This document shows, in pieces, positions 48,731 through 56,861 of a DNA stretch of 64,000 nt. Source of the DNA: Streptomyces sp. CMB-StM0423 (lineage in GTDB: Bacteria > Actinomycetota > Actinomycetes > Streptomycetales > Streptomycetaceae); NCBI RefSeq assembly GCF_002847285.1, contig NZ_CP025407.1, positions 3,876,501 through 3,940,500 of the forward strand. The letters run 5' to 3'. Made by a program: the position numbers and the translations under genes. The notes under the pieces are model-generated. The model was not told where the DNA came from. It saw only the letters and a list, made by a program, of their open reading frames with translations, and searched no databases. Position 1 is the stretch's first letter, and every line of letters begins with the position of its first letter.

Positions 48731-49398
48731 CCACGTACCCCGCAGGCGCGAACGAGCCCATCGCCCGGGCCGAACCGCTCCGCGAAGCCGTCTACCTCCG
48801 CATCGTCGCCCTCATCTCCGCGGGCAAGTACGCCCCGGGCGCCCCCCTCACCGAGGCCGGCCTCAGCCGCACCCTCCAGGTCTCCCGCACCCCGGTGCGC
48901 GAAGCCCTCCTCCGCCTCCAGGCCGAAGGCGTCCTCCAGTCCGCACTGGCCCGCGGCTTCACCGTCCGCCCCCTCGTCCGCCGCGACGCCGCCGAGCTGT
49001 ACCCCGTGCTGGCATCCCTCGAAGCGCTGGCCACCCGTACGATCACGGCGCTCGACCCCGCCACGACGCAGCGGCTGCGCACCGTGCTCGACGAACTCGA
49101 AGGATGCGCGGACCCGGTACGCCGCTGGCAGCTCGACACCGAGTGGCACACGGCGATCGCCGCCGCGGCGGGCAACCGCCACCTGCTGGGGATGCTCACC
49201 CAACTGCGCACGAACCTCTCCCGCTACGAACTCGCGTACATGCGCGAGGTGAAGCACCGCGCGGACGTCGACCACGAGCACCGGAAGGCCCTGGCGGCCC
49301 TCGCCGCGGGCGACTTCGCGCACGCGGCGGACCTGCTGGAGGCCCACTGGCACGACGGCATGCGCACGATCCTCGACTGGCTCGATGGACCGGATTAA
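48727..49398 (+). CDS. GntR-family regulator, FCD type
   Basis: A 223-residue repressor. The winged HTH is at about 15-80 (YLRIVALISAGKYAPGAPLT, LSRTLQVSRTPVREALLRLQ) and an FCD all-helical effector domain follows with the metal-binding residues spread through EWHTAIAAAAGNRH and DVDHEHRKALAALAAGD. Co-translated with the deformylase-like gene. It probably binds ATCGTATACGAT at 48185-48196 and senses a carboxylate or amino-acid-derived ligand. Confidence 0.92.
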   Translation: MTTYPAGANEPIARAEPLREAVYLRIVALISAGKYAPGAPLTEAGLSRTLQVSRTPVREALLRLQAEGVLQSALARGFTVRPLVRRDAAELYPVLASLEALATRTITALDPATTQRLRTVLDELEGCADPVRRWQLDTEWHTAIAAAAGNRHLLGMLTQLRTNLSRYELAYMREVKHRADVDHEHRKALAALAAGDFAHAADLLEAHWHDGMRTILDWLDGPD

Positions 49399-49504
49399 AT
49401 CGTCCGGTCATTGACGGGGTCCGGCGGGCGTTCGCATGGTGCCGGTAGCACTCCTCCTTCTCCTCCTCCTTCTCCGTACCGCGCACCGGAAAGGAACGGA
49501 CGCT

Positions 49505-50986
49505 GTGACGTGCCCTACCGCGCCCAACATCGTGTTCGTCATGACCGACCAGTTCCGTGCCGACTTCACCGCGGGCGAGGGGTTCGGTCTGGACACCATG
49601 CCCTTCCTCGACTCCCTCGCCGCCGGCGGCGTGCGGTTGCGGCGGGCGTACACGACCGCGCCCGCGTGCGTGCCCGCGCGCACCAGCGTGCTGACCGGGC
49701 GGTGGCCCAGCGCGCACCGCGTGCGGCAGAACTCCACGCCGCAGGGGGTGGTGCGGGGAGACGACCTGCTGGACGTGCTGGGCGGGGCCGGGTACCAGCT
49801 CTTCTACGCCGGGAAGACGCACATGTACCGGGGGCGGAAGGAGTTCTTCGACGCGTTCTCCGGTCCCTACGGGCACGAGAGCGGACCCGACGAGACCGTC
49901 GAGCAGCAGGACTTCGCGCGCTGGATGCGGTCCATCGACCACGGGCCGACGACGGAGGCGACGCCGTTCCCGGTGGAGTTGCAGTTCGCGCACCGGATCG
50001 TGTCCGACGCGATGGGGCAGATCTCCGCACGGGACCCCGGGAAGCCGTTCTTCTCGTGGATCTCCATGCCCGAGCCGCACAACCCGTACCAGGCACCGGA
50101 GCCGTACTTCTCGCTCTTCGGCGAGGACGAGGTGCCGGCGCGGACGTGCGGGCCCGAGGCCGCGGAGCGCAAGGGCGGGGCGTACAAGTGGCTGCGGGAG
50201 CTGGTGGAGGAGAAGCGGCCCGGATACGACCGGCTCTGGCGGCGGTATCGCGCCACGTACTGCGGGATGCTGCGGCTCATCGACGACCAACTGCGCCGCC
50301 TCGTCGACCATCTGAAGGCGCAGGACGTCTGGCGCGACACGCTGCTGGTCTTCTTCGCCGACCACGGCGACTACGTCGGCGACTACGGCCTCCAGCGCAA
50401 GGGCGCCGGAATGCCGGAGGTGCTGGCGCGGATCCCGATGGTCGTCCACGGCTGCGGGGTCGAGGCGCGGGACAACCGGCGGGACTTCGTCTCGCTCGCC
50501 GACCTGCTGCCGACGGTCTGCGAGGCGGTGGGGCGGCCGCTGCCGCTCGGGGTCCAGGGCCGCAGCATGTGGCCGATGCTGACCGGGGCGGACTACCCGG
50601 CGGCGGAGTTCGCGGACGTCGTCACCGAGCGGGGGTACGGCGGGCTGCCGTATCCGGACGACGCGCGGCCGGAGCTGCACTTCCCGTACGAGGGGACGAA
50701 GTACGACGAGCTGAACAGCGTGACGCAGAGCGGGTCTTCGCGGATGCTGCGGCACGACCGGTACAAGCTCTACCAGCACGTGGCCGGGGAGGCGGAGCTG
50801 TACGACGTCGCGGCGGACCCGATGGAGCTGCACGACCGCTGGAACGACCCGCGCCTGCGCCACGTCCAGGCGGACCTGACCCAACGCCTCCACCGCTGGT
50901 CCCTCCGCCTCACCGACGACCTCCCCGACGGCGCCTACGACCCCCTCCTCCCCGCACACAACTGGCACCGCGGGGAGGGCGATTAG
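49505..50986 (+). CDS. Type I sulfatase
   Basis: A 493-residue sulfatase/phosphonate-hydrolase-type enzyme. Metal ligands open the protein (NIVFVMTDQFRADF). The formylglycine motif is PACVPARTSVLTGRWPS with CxPxR, needing activation by a formylglycine-generating enzyme. LLVFFADHGDYVGDYGL supplies the C-terminal metal ligands. GTG 49505 with AAGGAA 8 bases upstream is chosen; the frame open to 49436 encodes an unlikely Leu run. No signal peptide, so probably cytoplasmic. It follows the GntR gene by about 105 bases including a long pyrimidine run (49449-49474). Confidence 0.92.
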   Translation: MTCPTAPNIVFVMTDQFRADFTAGEGFGLDTMPFLDSLAAGGVRLRRAYTTAPACVPARTSVLTGRWPSAHRVRQNSTPQGVVRGDDLLDVLGGAGYQLFYAGKTHMYRGRKEFFDAFSGPYGHESGPDETVEQQDFARWMRSIDHGPTTEATPFPVELQFAHRIVSDAMGQISARDPGKPFFSWISMPEPHNPYQAPEPYFSLFGEDEVPARTCGPEAAERKGGAYKWLRELVEEKRPGYDRLWRRYRATYCGMLRLIDDQLRRLVDHLKAQDVWRDTLLVFFADHGDYVGDYGLQRKGAGMPEVLARIPMVVHGCGVEARDNRRDFVSLADLLPTVCEAVGRPLPLGVQGRSMWPMLTGADYPAAEFADVVTERGYGGLPYPDDARPELHFPYEGTKYDELNSVTQSGSSRMLRHDRYKLYQHVAGEAELYDVAADPMELHDRWNDPRLRHVQADLTQRLHRWSLRLTDDLPDGAYDPLLPAHNWHRGEGD

Positions 50987-50990
50987 CGGC

Positions 50991-51017
50991 GGGGCGGCCC
51001 TCGCGGAGGGTGCCGCC
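50991..51017. terminator. Hairpin after the sulfatase gene
   Basis: GGGCGGC (50991-50997) and GCCGCCC (51011-51017) pair, with CCCT/AGGG extending the stem inside. It lies between convergent genes. Confidence 0.6.
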
Positions 51018-51048
51018 CAGGCCGGTCGGCCCGTTGTCCGGCCGTTGA

Positions 51049-52083
51049 TCACCGAGGCGATGCGTGGTGGACGACGAGGTTCCGCCCGCCGTCGAAGACG
51101 ACCGACTCCGTGTCCGCCACCCCGGCAGGCTGGCCAGTGGTCGCCGGGTGGGCGGTCGTCAGGCGTTCCGCTGTCGTCCACAGGGCGGACTCCCGGGTCG
51201 GGTCGTAGGACTCCGGGGACGAGTCGGCCACCCGGTCACGGTCGACGTACGCGCCCGTCGGGGCGTCCAGGGTGCCCAGGGCCAGGGCCGCGAGGTGGCG
51301 GGCCGCCGTGTCGCGGGAGGTGGCGAAGGGGGTCAGGGTCAGGGCGGGGAGGAGGCGGTTGGTGACGAAGCGGGTGACCGGGCCCGCGTTGCGGGTGAGG
51401 CCGGTGGCCGGGACGAAGCCCGGGTTGTACGCGACGGCGGTGACCCCCGCCGGGAGGCGGCGCGCGTACTCGTGGACCAGGTACAGCGTCGCCAGCTTGC
51501 TCGTCGAGTACGCCGTGCGCCCCGCCGCCGCCGTGCCCGGCTTCGCGAACGCGCCCGGCCGGGCCAGCGCGTCCGGGTCCTGCCAGACCGGCCCCGGCAC
51601 CATGCCCAGGTTGTGCCTGAAGTCGCCGAAGTGCGTGTCGCTGCTGGTGATCACGATGCGGGCGGGGGCGGTGAAGCGGTCCTGGAGGAGGCGTACGAAG
51701 AGGTGGTTGGCGAGGACGTTGACGGTGAACGTGGCCTCGTAGCCGTCGCCGCCCGCGGTGAGCGCGTCGGTGTACTGGATGCCCGCGTTGCCCACGAACC
51801 CGCGCAGCGGCGGCAGGTCGCCGCGGTCCAGCCGGTCCCGGACCGCCGCGGCGGCGGACCGCACGGCGGCCAGGGAGCCGAGGTCGGCCTCGATGTGCGA
51901 GACGGCGTACGGCGTCGGGCCGTCCCCCGCCAGCTCCGCGGCCAGCGCGGCGCCCGACGGGCCGCGGGTGACGACGAGCAGGTGCACGTCCGGTGCCGTA
52001 CGCAGCAGGTGCTCCGCGGCGGCGCGGCCGATGCCGCGGCTCGCGCCGGTCATGACGACGGTGGCGTGGGCGGTGGACTCCAT
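51049..52083 (-). CDS. Short-chain dehydrogenase (retinol-dehydrogenase/protochlorophyllide-reductase-like)
   Basis: A 344-residue SDR: VVMTGASRGIGRAAAEHLLR at the N-terminus, GFVGNAGIQYTDALTAGG for the NAG motif, VITSSDTHFGDF for the catalytic Ser, and AYSTSKLATLYLVHEYAR for YxxxK. Longer than a classical SDR because of a C-terminal part (ALWTTAERLTTAHPATTGQP). GAAGGGG precedes ATG 52083. Divergent from the XRE-type regulator, which may control it. Confidence 0.9.
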   Translation of the reverse strand: MESTAHATVVMTGASRGIGRAAAEHLLRTAPDVHLLVVTRGPSGAALAAELAGDGPTPYAVSHIEADLGSLAAVRSAAAAVRDRLDRGDLPPLRGFVGNAGIQYTDALTAGGDGYEATFTVNVLANHLFVRLLQDRFTAPARIVITSSDTHFGDFRHNLGMVPGPVWQDPDALARPGAFAKPGTAAAGRTAYSTSKLATLYLVHEYARRLPAGVTAVAYNPGFVPATGLTRNAGPVTRFVTNRLLPALTLTPFATSRDTAARHLAALALGTLDAPTGAYVDRDRVADSSPESYDPTRESALWTTAERLTTAHPATTGQPAGVADTESVVFDGGRNLVVHHASPR

Positions 52084-52221
52084 GGCGTACCCCTTCGGGA
52101 TTCGGCTCCTGCGTTCGCTGCCCACGGTCGTCGTCCCCGCGCCCCGCAACCAGTGCCGTCCGCGACACCAGGACTGGCAGTACCCAGCCTGGTCCGGCGC
52201 CCGTGGGCGCAGGATGGAGGC

Positions 52222-53127
52222 ATGGCTGCCACCCGTACGGAACGCTCCGAGCTCGGCCGGCTCCTGCGCACCTGGCGCGACCGCCTCGACCCGGCCGACG
52301 CCGGCTTCACCGCCCTGCCCGGCCGCCGCGCCCCCGGGCTGCGCCGCGAGGAGCTGGCGCAACTCGCCGCGCTGTCCGTCGACTACGTCCTGCGGCTGGA
52401 GCAGGGCCGGGCGACCCGGCCCTCCGCCCAGGTCGTCGCCGCCCTCGCCCGCGCGCTCCAGCTCTCCCGCGCCGAACGCGACCGGCTCTACCGCAGTGCC
52501 GGGCTGCTGCCGCCGCAGGATGGCACGGTCGGCACCCACGTACCCGCGGGCGTGCAGCGGCTCGCGGCCCGGCTCGCGCACGTGCCGGTCGGGGTGTTCG
52601 CCGCCGACTGGACCCTGTTGTGGTGGAACCCCATGTGGCGCGCGCTCCACGGCGACCCGGCCCTGCTGCCGGCCGCGGAACGGAACGTCGCCCGCGCCCT
52701 GTTCGGCGCCGGGGCCGCGCGCGAGACGCTGCGGCCGGTCAGGTCCGAGCGCGGGGAGGAGGCGTTCGCGGCGTCGATCGTCGCCGATCTGCGGGACGCC
52801 GCGGCCCGCTATCCGTCGGACGGGCGGCTCGACCGGCTCGTACGCGAACTGCGTGCCGGCTCCGCCGACTTCGCCCGGCACTGGGCCACAGCGGCCGCGA
52901 CCCCGCACGTCAGCGAGCAGAAGACGGTCGGGCACCCGGAGGTCGGCGACATCCTGCTGGACTGCGACGTGCTGCTGGTGCCCGGCGCCGACCTGCGCGT
53001 GGTCACGTACACGGCGGCGGCGGGCAGCGACGACGCGGGGAAGCTGGACCTCCTCCGCGCCACGGGCGGCAGCGCCACCGGCGGCCCGACCGGCGGGGCC
53101 GGGCCGGCCGCCGCCGCGCGGGGGTGA
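52222..53127 (+). CDS. XRE-family regulator with MmyB-like ligand domain
   Basis: A 301-residue regulator. The HTH is at about 10-80 (LGRLLRTWRDRLDPADAGFT, LRREELAQLAALSVDYVLRL) and an MmyB/PAS-like domain covers about 105-270 (VPVGVFAADWTLLWWNPMWR; TPHVSEQKTVGHPEVGDILL). A Gly/Ala-rich tail follows. In actinobacteria this family often sits divergent from an SDR or oxidoreductase gene, as here (139 bases between starts), and regulates it. Confidence 0.92.
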   Translation: MAATRTERSELGRLLRTWRDRLDPADAGFTALPGRRAPGLRREELAQLAALSVDYVLRLEQGRATRPSAQVVAALARALQLSRAERDRLYRSAGLLPPQDGTVGTHVPAGVQRLAARLAHVPVGVFAADWTLLWWNPMWRALHGDPALLPAAERNVARALFGAGAARETLRPVRSERGEEAFAASIVADLRDAAARYPSDGRLDRLVRELRAGSADFARHWATAAATPHVSEQKTVGHPEVGDILLDCDVLLVPGADLRVVTYTAAAGSDDAGKLDLLRATGGSATGGPTGGAGPAAAARG

Positions 53128-53182
53128 CGCGCGGCGGCCGGGTGGGGTCGCGCCGGCCGGTTCACGGGGTGTCATCCGGCCG

Positions 53183-53905
53183 TCAACTGATCGACTTCGC
53201 CGCCTCCTCGATGAGGTCGGCCACCGCGTCCGGCTGGGAGACCGTCACCGCGTGGCTGGCGTCGAGCGTCACCGTACGGGCCTCCGCGCGCTCCGCCATG
53301 AAGCGCTGCGCCGCGACGGGGATGTTCTTGTCCTCCGTCGTGAGCAGGGCCCAGGACGGCACGGTCCGCCAGGCGGCGGCGCCCGCGCCCTCGCCGAGGG
53401 CCGCGCTCGTGATGGGGCGCTGGGTGGCGGCCATCCGCCGCGCCGTGGCGGGGGGCACGTCGGCGGCGAACTGGCCGTGGAACTTGTCCTGGTCGATGTA
53501 GAGGTCGGTGACGGCGGCCCCGCCGGGCAGCGCGGTGGGCACCTCCTGCAGCGTCTCGCCGAGCGTGCTGCCGGGGAACTTTCCGGACAGCCCGGCCGCG
53601 CTCTCACCCTCGTCGGGCAGGAAGGCGGCGACGTACACGAGCGCCTTCACCCTGTCGTTGCCTGCGGCGGCCTCGCTGATGACCGAGCCGCCGTAGGAGT
53701 GGCCGGCCAGGACGACGGGGCCCTCGACGCTGTCGACTACGTCGCGCAGGTAGGCGGCGTCACTGTGCAGGCCGCGCAGCGGGTTGGCGGGGGCGACGAC
53801 CGGATATCCCGCGCGCTTCAGCTTGTCCACCACCCCGTTCCAGCTCGACCCGTCGGCGAAGGCGCCGTGGACGAGGACGACGGTCGGCTGCTTGTGGTTC
53901 GACAT
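53183..53905 (-). CDS. Alpha/beta hydrolase
   Basis: A 240-residue hydrolase: PTVVLVHGAFADGSSWNGVV (oxyanion), nucleophile GPVVLAGHSYGGSVISEAAA, acid ALLTTEDKNIPVAAQRF and DASHAVTVSQPDAVADLI (His). The family includes salicylate/methyl-ester esterases. ATG 53905 has GGAGG 6 bases upstream. Two inverted repeats lie just upstream (53953-53993), so the gene is likely regulated by an unseen repressor. Confidence 0.9.
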   Translation of the reverse strand: MSNHKQPTVVLVHGAFADGSSWNGVVDKLKRAGYPVVAPANPLRGLHSDAAYLRDVVDSVEGPVVLAGHSYGGSVISEAAAGNDRVKALVYVAAFLPDEGESAAGLSGKFPGSTLGETLQEVPTALPGGAAVTDLYIDQDKFHGQFAADVPPATARRMAATQRPITSAALGEGAGAAAWRTVPSWALLTTEDKNIPVAAQRFMAERAEARTVTLDASHAVTVSQPDAVADLIEEAAKSIS

Positions 53906-53952
53906 GGAGAGCCTCCGTGGCTGGTTTCCTACGCCGCCGGGAGGCCCCGGCG

Positions 53953-53993
53953 ACACACAAGAAGATAGCGCGCAACTTCCTTGTGTGCAAGTT
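53953..53993. promoter_or_regulatory. Nested inverted repeats upstream of the alpha/beta hydrolase
   Basis: CACACAAGAAG (53953-53963) is nearly the reverse complement of CTTCCTTGTGTG (53976-53987), and the second arm is itself part of AACTT...CTTGTGTGCAAG..TT (53974-53993), where CTTG-TGTG-CAAG is perfect. The layout is that of an operator for a TetR, MarR or HxlR dimer. No such regulator is adjacent. Confidence 0.45.
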
Positions 53994-54152
53994 AGTCGTG
54001 CACGAGCTGAACGGGCGGGGGCGCGCCCGTGATCTGTGTGCGCTGGAACGTTTTGGCTGTCCGATGCTCCGCAGGTAACGTGTGCGCCTCCTCCGGCCGA
54101 TCCAAGGTCAACCCCCGGGAGGCACCCAGCAGTCGAGTGATCGAAGGTCGAG

Positions 54153-54896
54153 ATGAAGTACGTCATACGCGGGCATCGCGTCGCCGTTGCGGCGGCCGGG
54201 ACGGCAGCGCTGCTTGCGCTCACCGCCTGCGGCAGCGACGACGAGGGTGGCGGCGGAGCGAGCGGTGGTCCCGCGCAGACGGATGCCGTCGAGGCGATGC
54301 GCGCCGCCAAGTCGGTGCACGCGGTCGGCGAGATGGTCGTCGTCGCCGACCCCGCCCAGATCGACGTGCAGGTGGACGACAAGGGCAACTGCGTCGGCAG
54401 CGCCACCACCGACGACGGAGCCGTCGAGTTCGTCATGCAGGGCGACAAGGCGTGGATGAAGCCGGACGCCGCCTATCTGGAGTCCGAGTACATGTACGAC
54501 GCCGCCGTGATCGAAGAGGTCGAGGGCTCGTACCTGGAGGAGTCCAAGGCCGACGTCCAGTCGGCCATCACGGACCTCTGCAAGATCGACACGTATGTCG
54601 AGCAGACCGACAGCGTCGTGTCGTTCAGCCCCGGGATGACGCAGAAGGAGCAGACGAAGCACAAGGGCGTGGCGGTCGTTCCCTACGTGAACGAGGACCC
54701 CTCGACCAGCGACGGCGCCAGCATGAAGATCGCCGCCGAGGGCAAGCCGTACCCGGTGACCATCACGGACCCGGAGGGGGCCGAAGTCGACCTGGCGTTC
54801 TCGGCGTTCGGTGAGCCGGTGAAGCCGAAGGCTCCCGCCGCGGACTCGGTGCTGACGGAGGACCAGGTCTCGGACATCGAGTTCGAGGCGATGTAG
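54153..54896 (+). CDS. Lipoprotein (LppX/LprG-like)
   Basis: A 247-residue lipoprotein. Signal AVAAAGTAALLALTAC gives a lipobox L-T-A-C at about residue 26, followed by an acidic Gly/Ser linker. The mature part has two cysteines (GNCVGSATTDDG, ITDLCKIDTY) and strand-rich sequence (AVEFVMQGDKAWMKPDAAYL, VDLAFSAFGEPVKPKAPAAD) resembling mycobacterial LppX/LprG lipid carriers. Monocistronic; a strong terminator follows. Confidence 0.85.
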   Translation: MKYVIRGHRVAVAAAGTAALLALTACGSDDEGGGGASGGPAQTDAVEAMRAAKSVHAVGEMVVVADPAQIDVQVDDKGNCVGSATTDDGAVEFVMQGDKAWMKPDAAYLESEYMYDAAVIEEVEGSYLEESKADVQSAITDLCKIDTYVEQTDSVVSFSPGMTQKEQTKHKGVAVVPYVNEDPSTSDGASMKIAAEGKPYPVTITDPEGAEVDLAFSAFGEPVKPKAPAADSVLTEDQVSDIEFEAM

Positions 54897-54924
54897 CGGG
54901 CGGCCTCGCCGCCTCCGGGGGAAG

Positions 54925-54962
54925 CGGCGGCGGTACGGGTCGGGGGGCTCGTACCGCCGCCG
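54925..54962 (+). terminator. Strong intrinsic terminator after the lipoprotein gene
   Basis: A perfect 13-bp stem CGGCGGCGGTACG (54925-54937)/CGTACCGCCGCCG (54950-54962) with a 12-base loop, followed by GCTGCTTTTCC. One of the best terminators in the window. Confidence 0.85.
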
Positions 54963-55128
54963 GCTGCTTTTCCGCCGGGGTCCATGTCGCCGACGGCCGC
55001 GGCCCGTTCCGCGCGGTCGCCCGTACGGCACCTGTTCTCCGTCGCCGTAGGACACCCGCAGCCGTAGCACCGGCCGCCCGCGGAACGACCCGGAGGTCAC
55101 GCCCGGGATCACTGCCTACGATGGAGAC

Positions 55129-56496
55129 ATGGCTGGGGCGAGCGGTCTGCTGATCGCGGGCCGGTACCGGTTGGACCGACCGGTGGGGCAGGGTGGCATG
55201 GGCCGGGTCTGGAGCGCTCGCGACGAGTTGCTCGACAGACGGGTCGCAGTCAAGGAGATCCTGTTCGCCGCCGACGTCGGGGACAGGCAGCGCGAGAAGC
55301 AGCTACGCCGCATGATCGTCGAGGCCCGCGCCGCCGCCCGCCTCAACCACCCCGGCATCACCACCGTGTACGACGTCGTGGAGCACGACGGCGCCCCGGT
55401 GATCGTGATGGAGTTCGTCGCCGGCAGCTCCCTGGCCGCCGTGCTGCGGGAACGCGGGCGGCTGCCGGTGCCGCGGGTGGCGGAGATCGGCGTACAGGTC
55501 CTCGACGCGCTGGCCGAGGCGCACGGGGCGGGCGTGGTGCACCGCGACCTGAAGCCCGACAACATCCTGGTGACCGACCGCCGCGCGGTGATCACCGACT
55601 TCGGCATCGCCGCCATCGCCGACGCGGCGGGCCCGGAGGGCGCGGCGGGCCTGACGACCACCGGCGGCATGCTGGGCACGCCCGCCTACGCCTCCCCCGA
55701 GCAGTTGAACGGCGAACCGGCCACCGCGGCCTCCGACATGTGGTCCTTCGGCGCCACGCTGTACGCGGCCGTCGAGGGCCACCTGCCCTTCCACGGCGAG
55801 AACCTGTGGACGCTGCGCCACGCCGTCTCCGAGTCCGCCCCGGCGCCCTTTCGGCACGCGGGCCCCCTGGCCCCGGTCCTCGCGGCGCTCCTGGCCAAGA
55901 ACCCGGCCGACCGTACGACCCTCGCGGCGGCGGCAGCGGAACTCCGCGCCCACACCCCCGGCACACCCGCGCGCCCTCCGGCCCACCCCCGCAGGTCCCG
56001 CCGCCCCTGGAAACTCCTCCCCACCCGCCGCACCCACCCCACGTACGCCCCGCAGCTCCCGCCGACGCGGGTCATGCGGGCGGATCCCGTGGAAGAACTG
56101 GAACGCGCGGCGCGCGAACGGCTGCACAGCCAGGTGCAGGTGCACCTCGGTCTCCTGGACGTCATCGCCACGGCCCCGCCGTCGGACGCGGACCTGCTGA
56201 CGGGCCTGAAGAACCTCAAGGACACGCACACCCACCGGGTGGGGCGCATCCTGGCGGACGAGGAGCACAAGCTGGTCCGGTTACGCGACCTGGAAGACGA
56301 GGAGTCGCGCCGGGCGATGGAGCCGTACGCCTCCGACCACGGCGCCTGGCTGGCCACCCGCCGGGACGCCCTCGCGGCCCTGGACGAAACGCTGCCCCTG
56401 TCGGCGGCACTCCTGACGGGCGACAGCCCACGCGAGGCACTGCTGACGGCGGTCGCCGCGTTCAGAACCCACATGCTCGACATGCAGTCGGACTGA
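55129..56496 (+). CDS. Soluble Hanks-type serine/threonine protein kinase
   Basis: A 455-residue kinase. Catalytic domain about 10-275: RYRLDRPVGQGGMGRVWSAR, RVAVKEILF (ATP Lys), VVHRDLKPDNILVTD (catalytic loop), ITDFGIAAIADAA, GTPAYASPEQL. After a Pro/Arg-rich linker (about 275-315) comes a 120-residue helical domain (RERLHSQVQVHLGLLDVIAT; GRILADEEHKLVRLRDLEDE) that I do not recognise. No transmembrane helix or PASTA repeats, so it is cytoplasmic. ATG 55129 is directly supported by the family start. Confidence 0.93.
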   Translation: MAGASGLLIAGRYRLDRPVGQGGMGRVWSARDELLDRRVAVKEILFAADVGDRQREKQLRRMIVEARAAARLNHPGITTVYDVVEHDGAPVIVMEFVAGSSLAAVLRERGRLPVPRVAEIGVQVLDALAEAHGAGVVHRDLKPDNILVTDRRAVITDFGIAAIADAAGPEGAAGLTTTGGMLGTPAYASPEQLNGEPATAASDMWSFGATLYAAVEGHLPFHGENLWTLRHAVSESAPAPFRHAGPLAPVLAALLAKNPADRTTLAAAAAELRAHTPGTPARPPAHPRRSRRPWKLLPTRRTHPTYAPQLPPTRVMRADPVEELERAARERLHSQVQVHLGLLDVIATAPPSDADLLTGLKNLKDTHTHRVGRILADEEHKLVRLRDLEDEESRRAMEPYASDHGAWLATRRDALAALDETLPLSAALLTGDSPREALLTAVAAFRTHMLDMQSD

Positions 56497-56861
56497 GGGG
56501 CGGGGCCACGGCCCCCGGGGCTCCCGGGTGCGTCCGGCCCGCTCGCTGACCGGCCGAAGGGGTGCCGCTCGGGACGGGGATGGACGGGCGCAACTCGCGG
56601 TCATACCCGCCGGGAACCGGGGCAGATCACCCGCGCAGGCCGACTTTCGCCCATCGCCACGCACCCACCCGTGCCGCGGCCGGGTCCCGGTCCCGCGGCC
56701 GGGATGTGTCGGCTGAACAGGCTGTGTCGGGGCGGGATGGGTGTGCCGGGAGCGGGGCGGGTGCGGGGTTGCGGTTAGTTTCGGGTGGGTCGCGGCGGCG
56801 GTGGTGTGCTGCGGGGGCGGGTGCCCGTCACATACCCGCTTACCGCGCGGAGCCGATGCTC
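56497..56861. other. Intergenic region between kinase and glycosyltransferase genes
   Basis: 365 bases. GC-rich with several GGGGCGGG-type tracts (56725-56830). No coding frame with recognisable features and no clear promoter boxes. The upstream extension of the GT87 frame into this region is a GC artefact. Confidence 0.5.

Noticed and set aside
49449..49474. Coding N-terminal extension of the sulfatase
   Set aside because: The pyrimidine run would encode a row of leucines before the family start, and AAGGAA with GTG 49505 explains initiation better.
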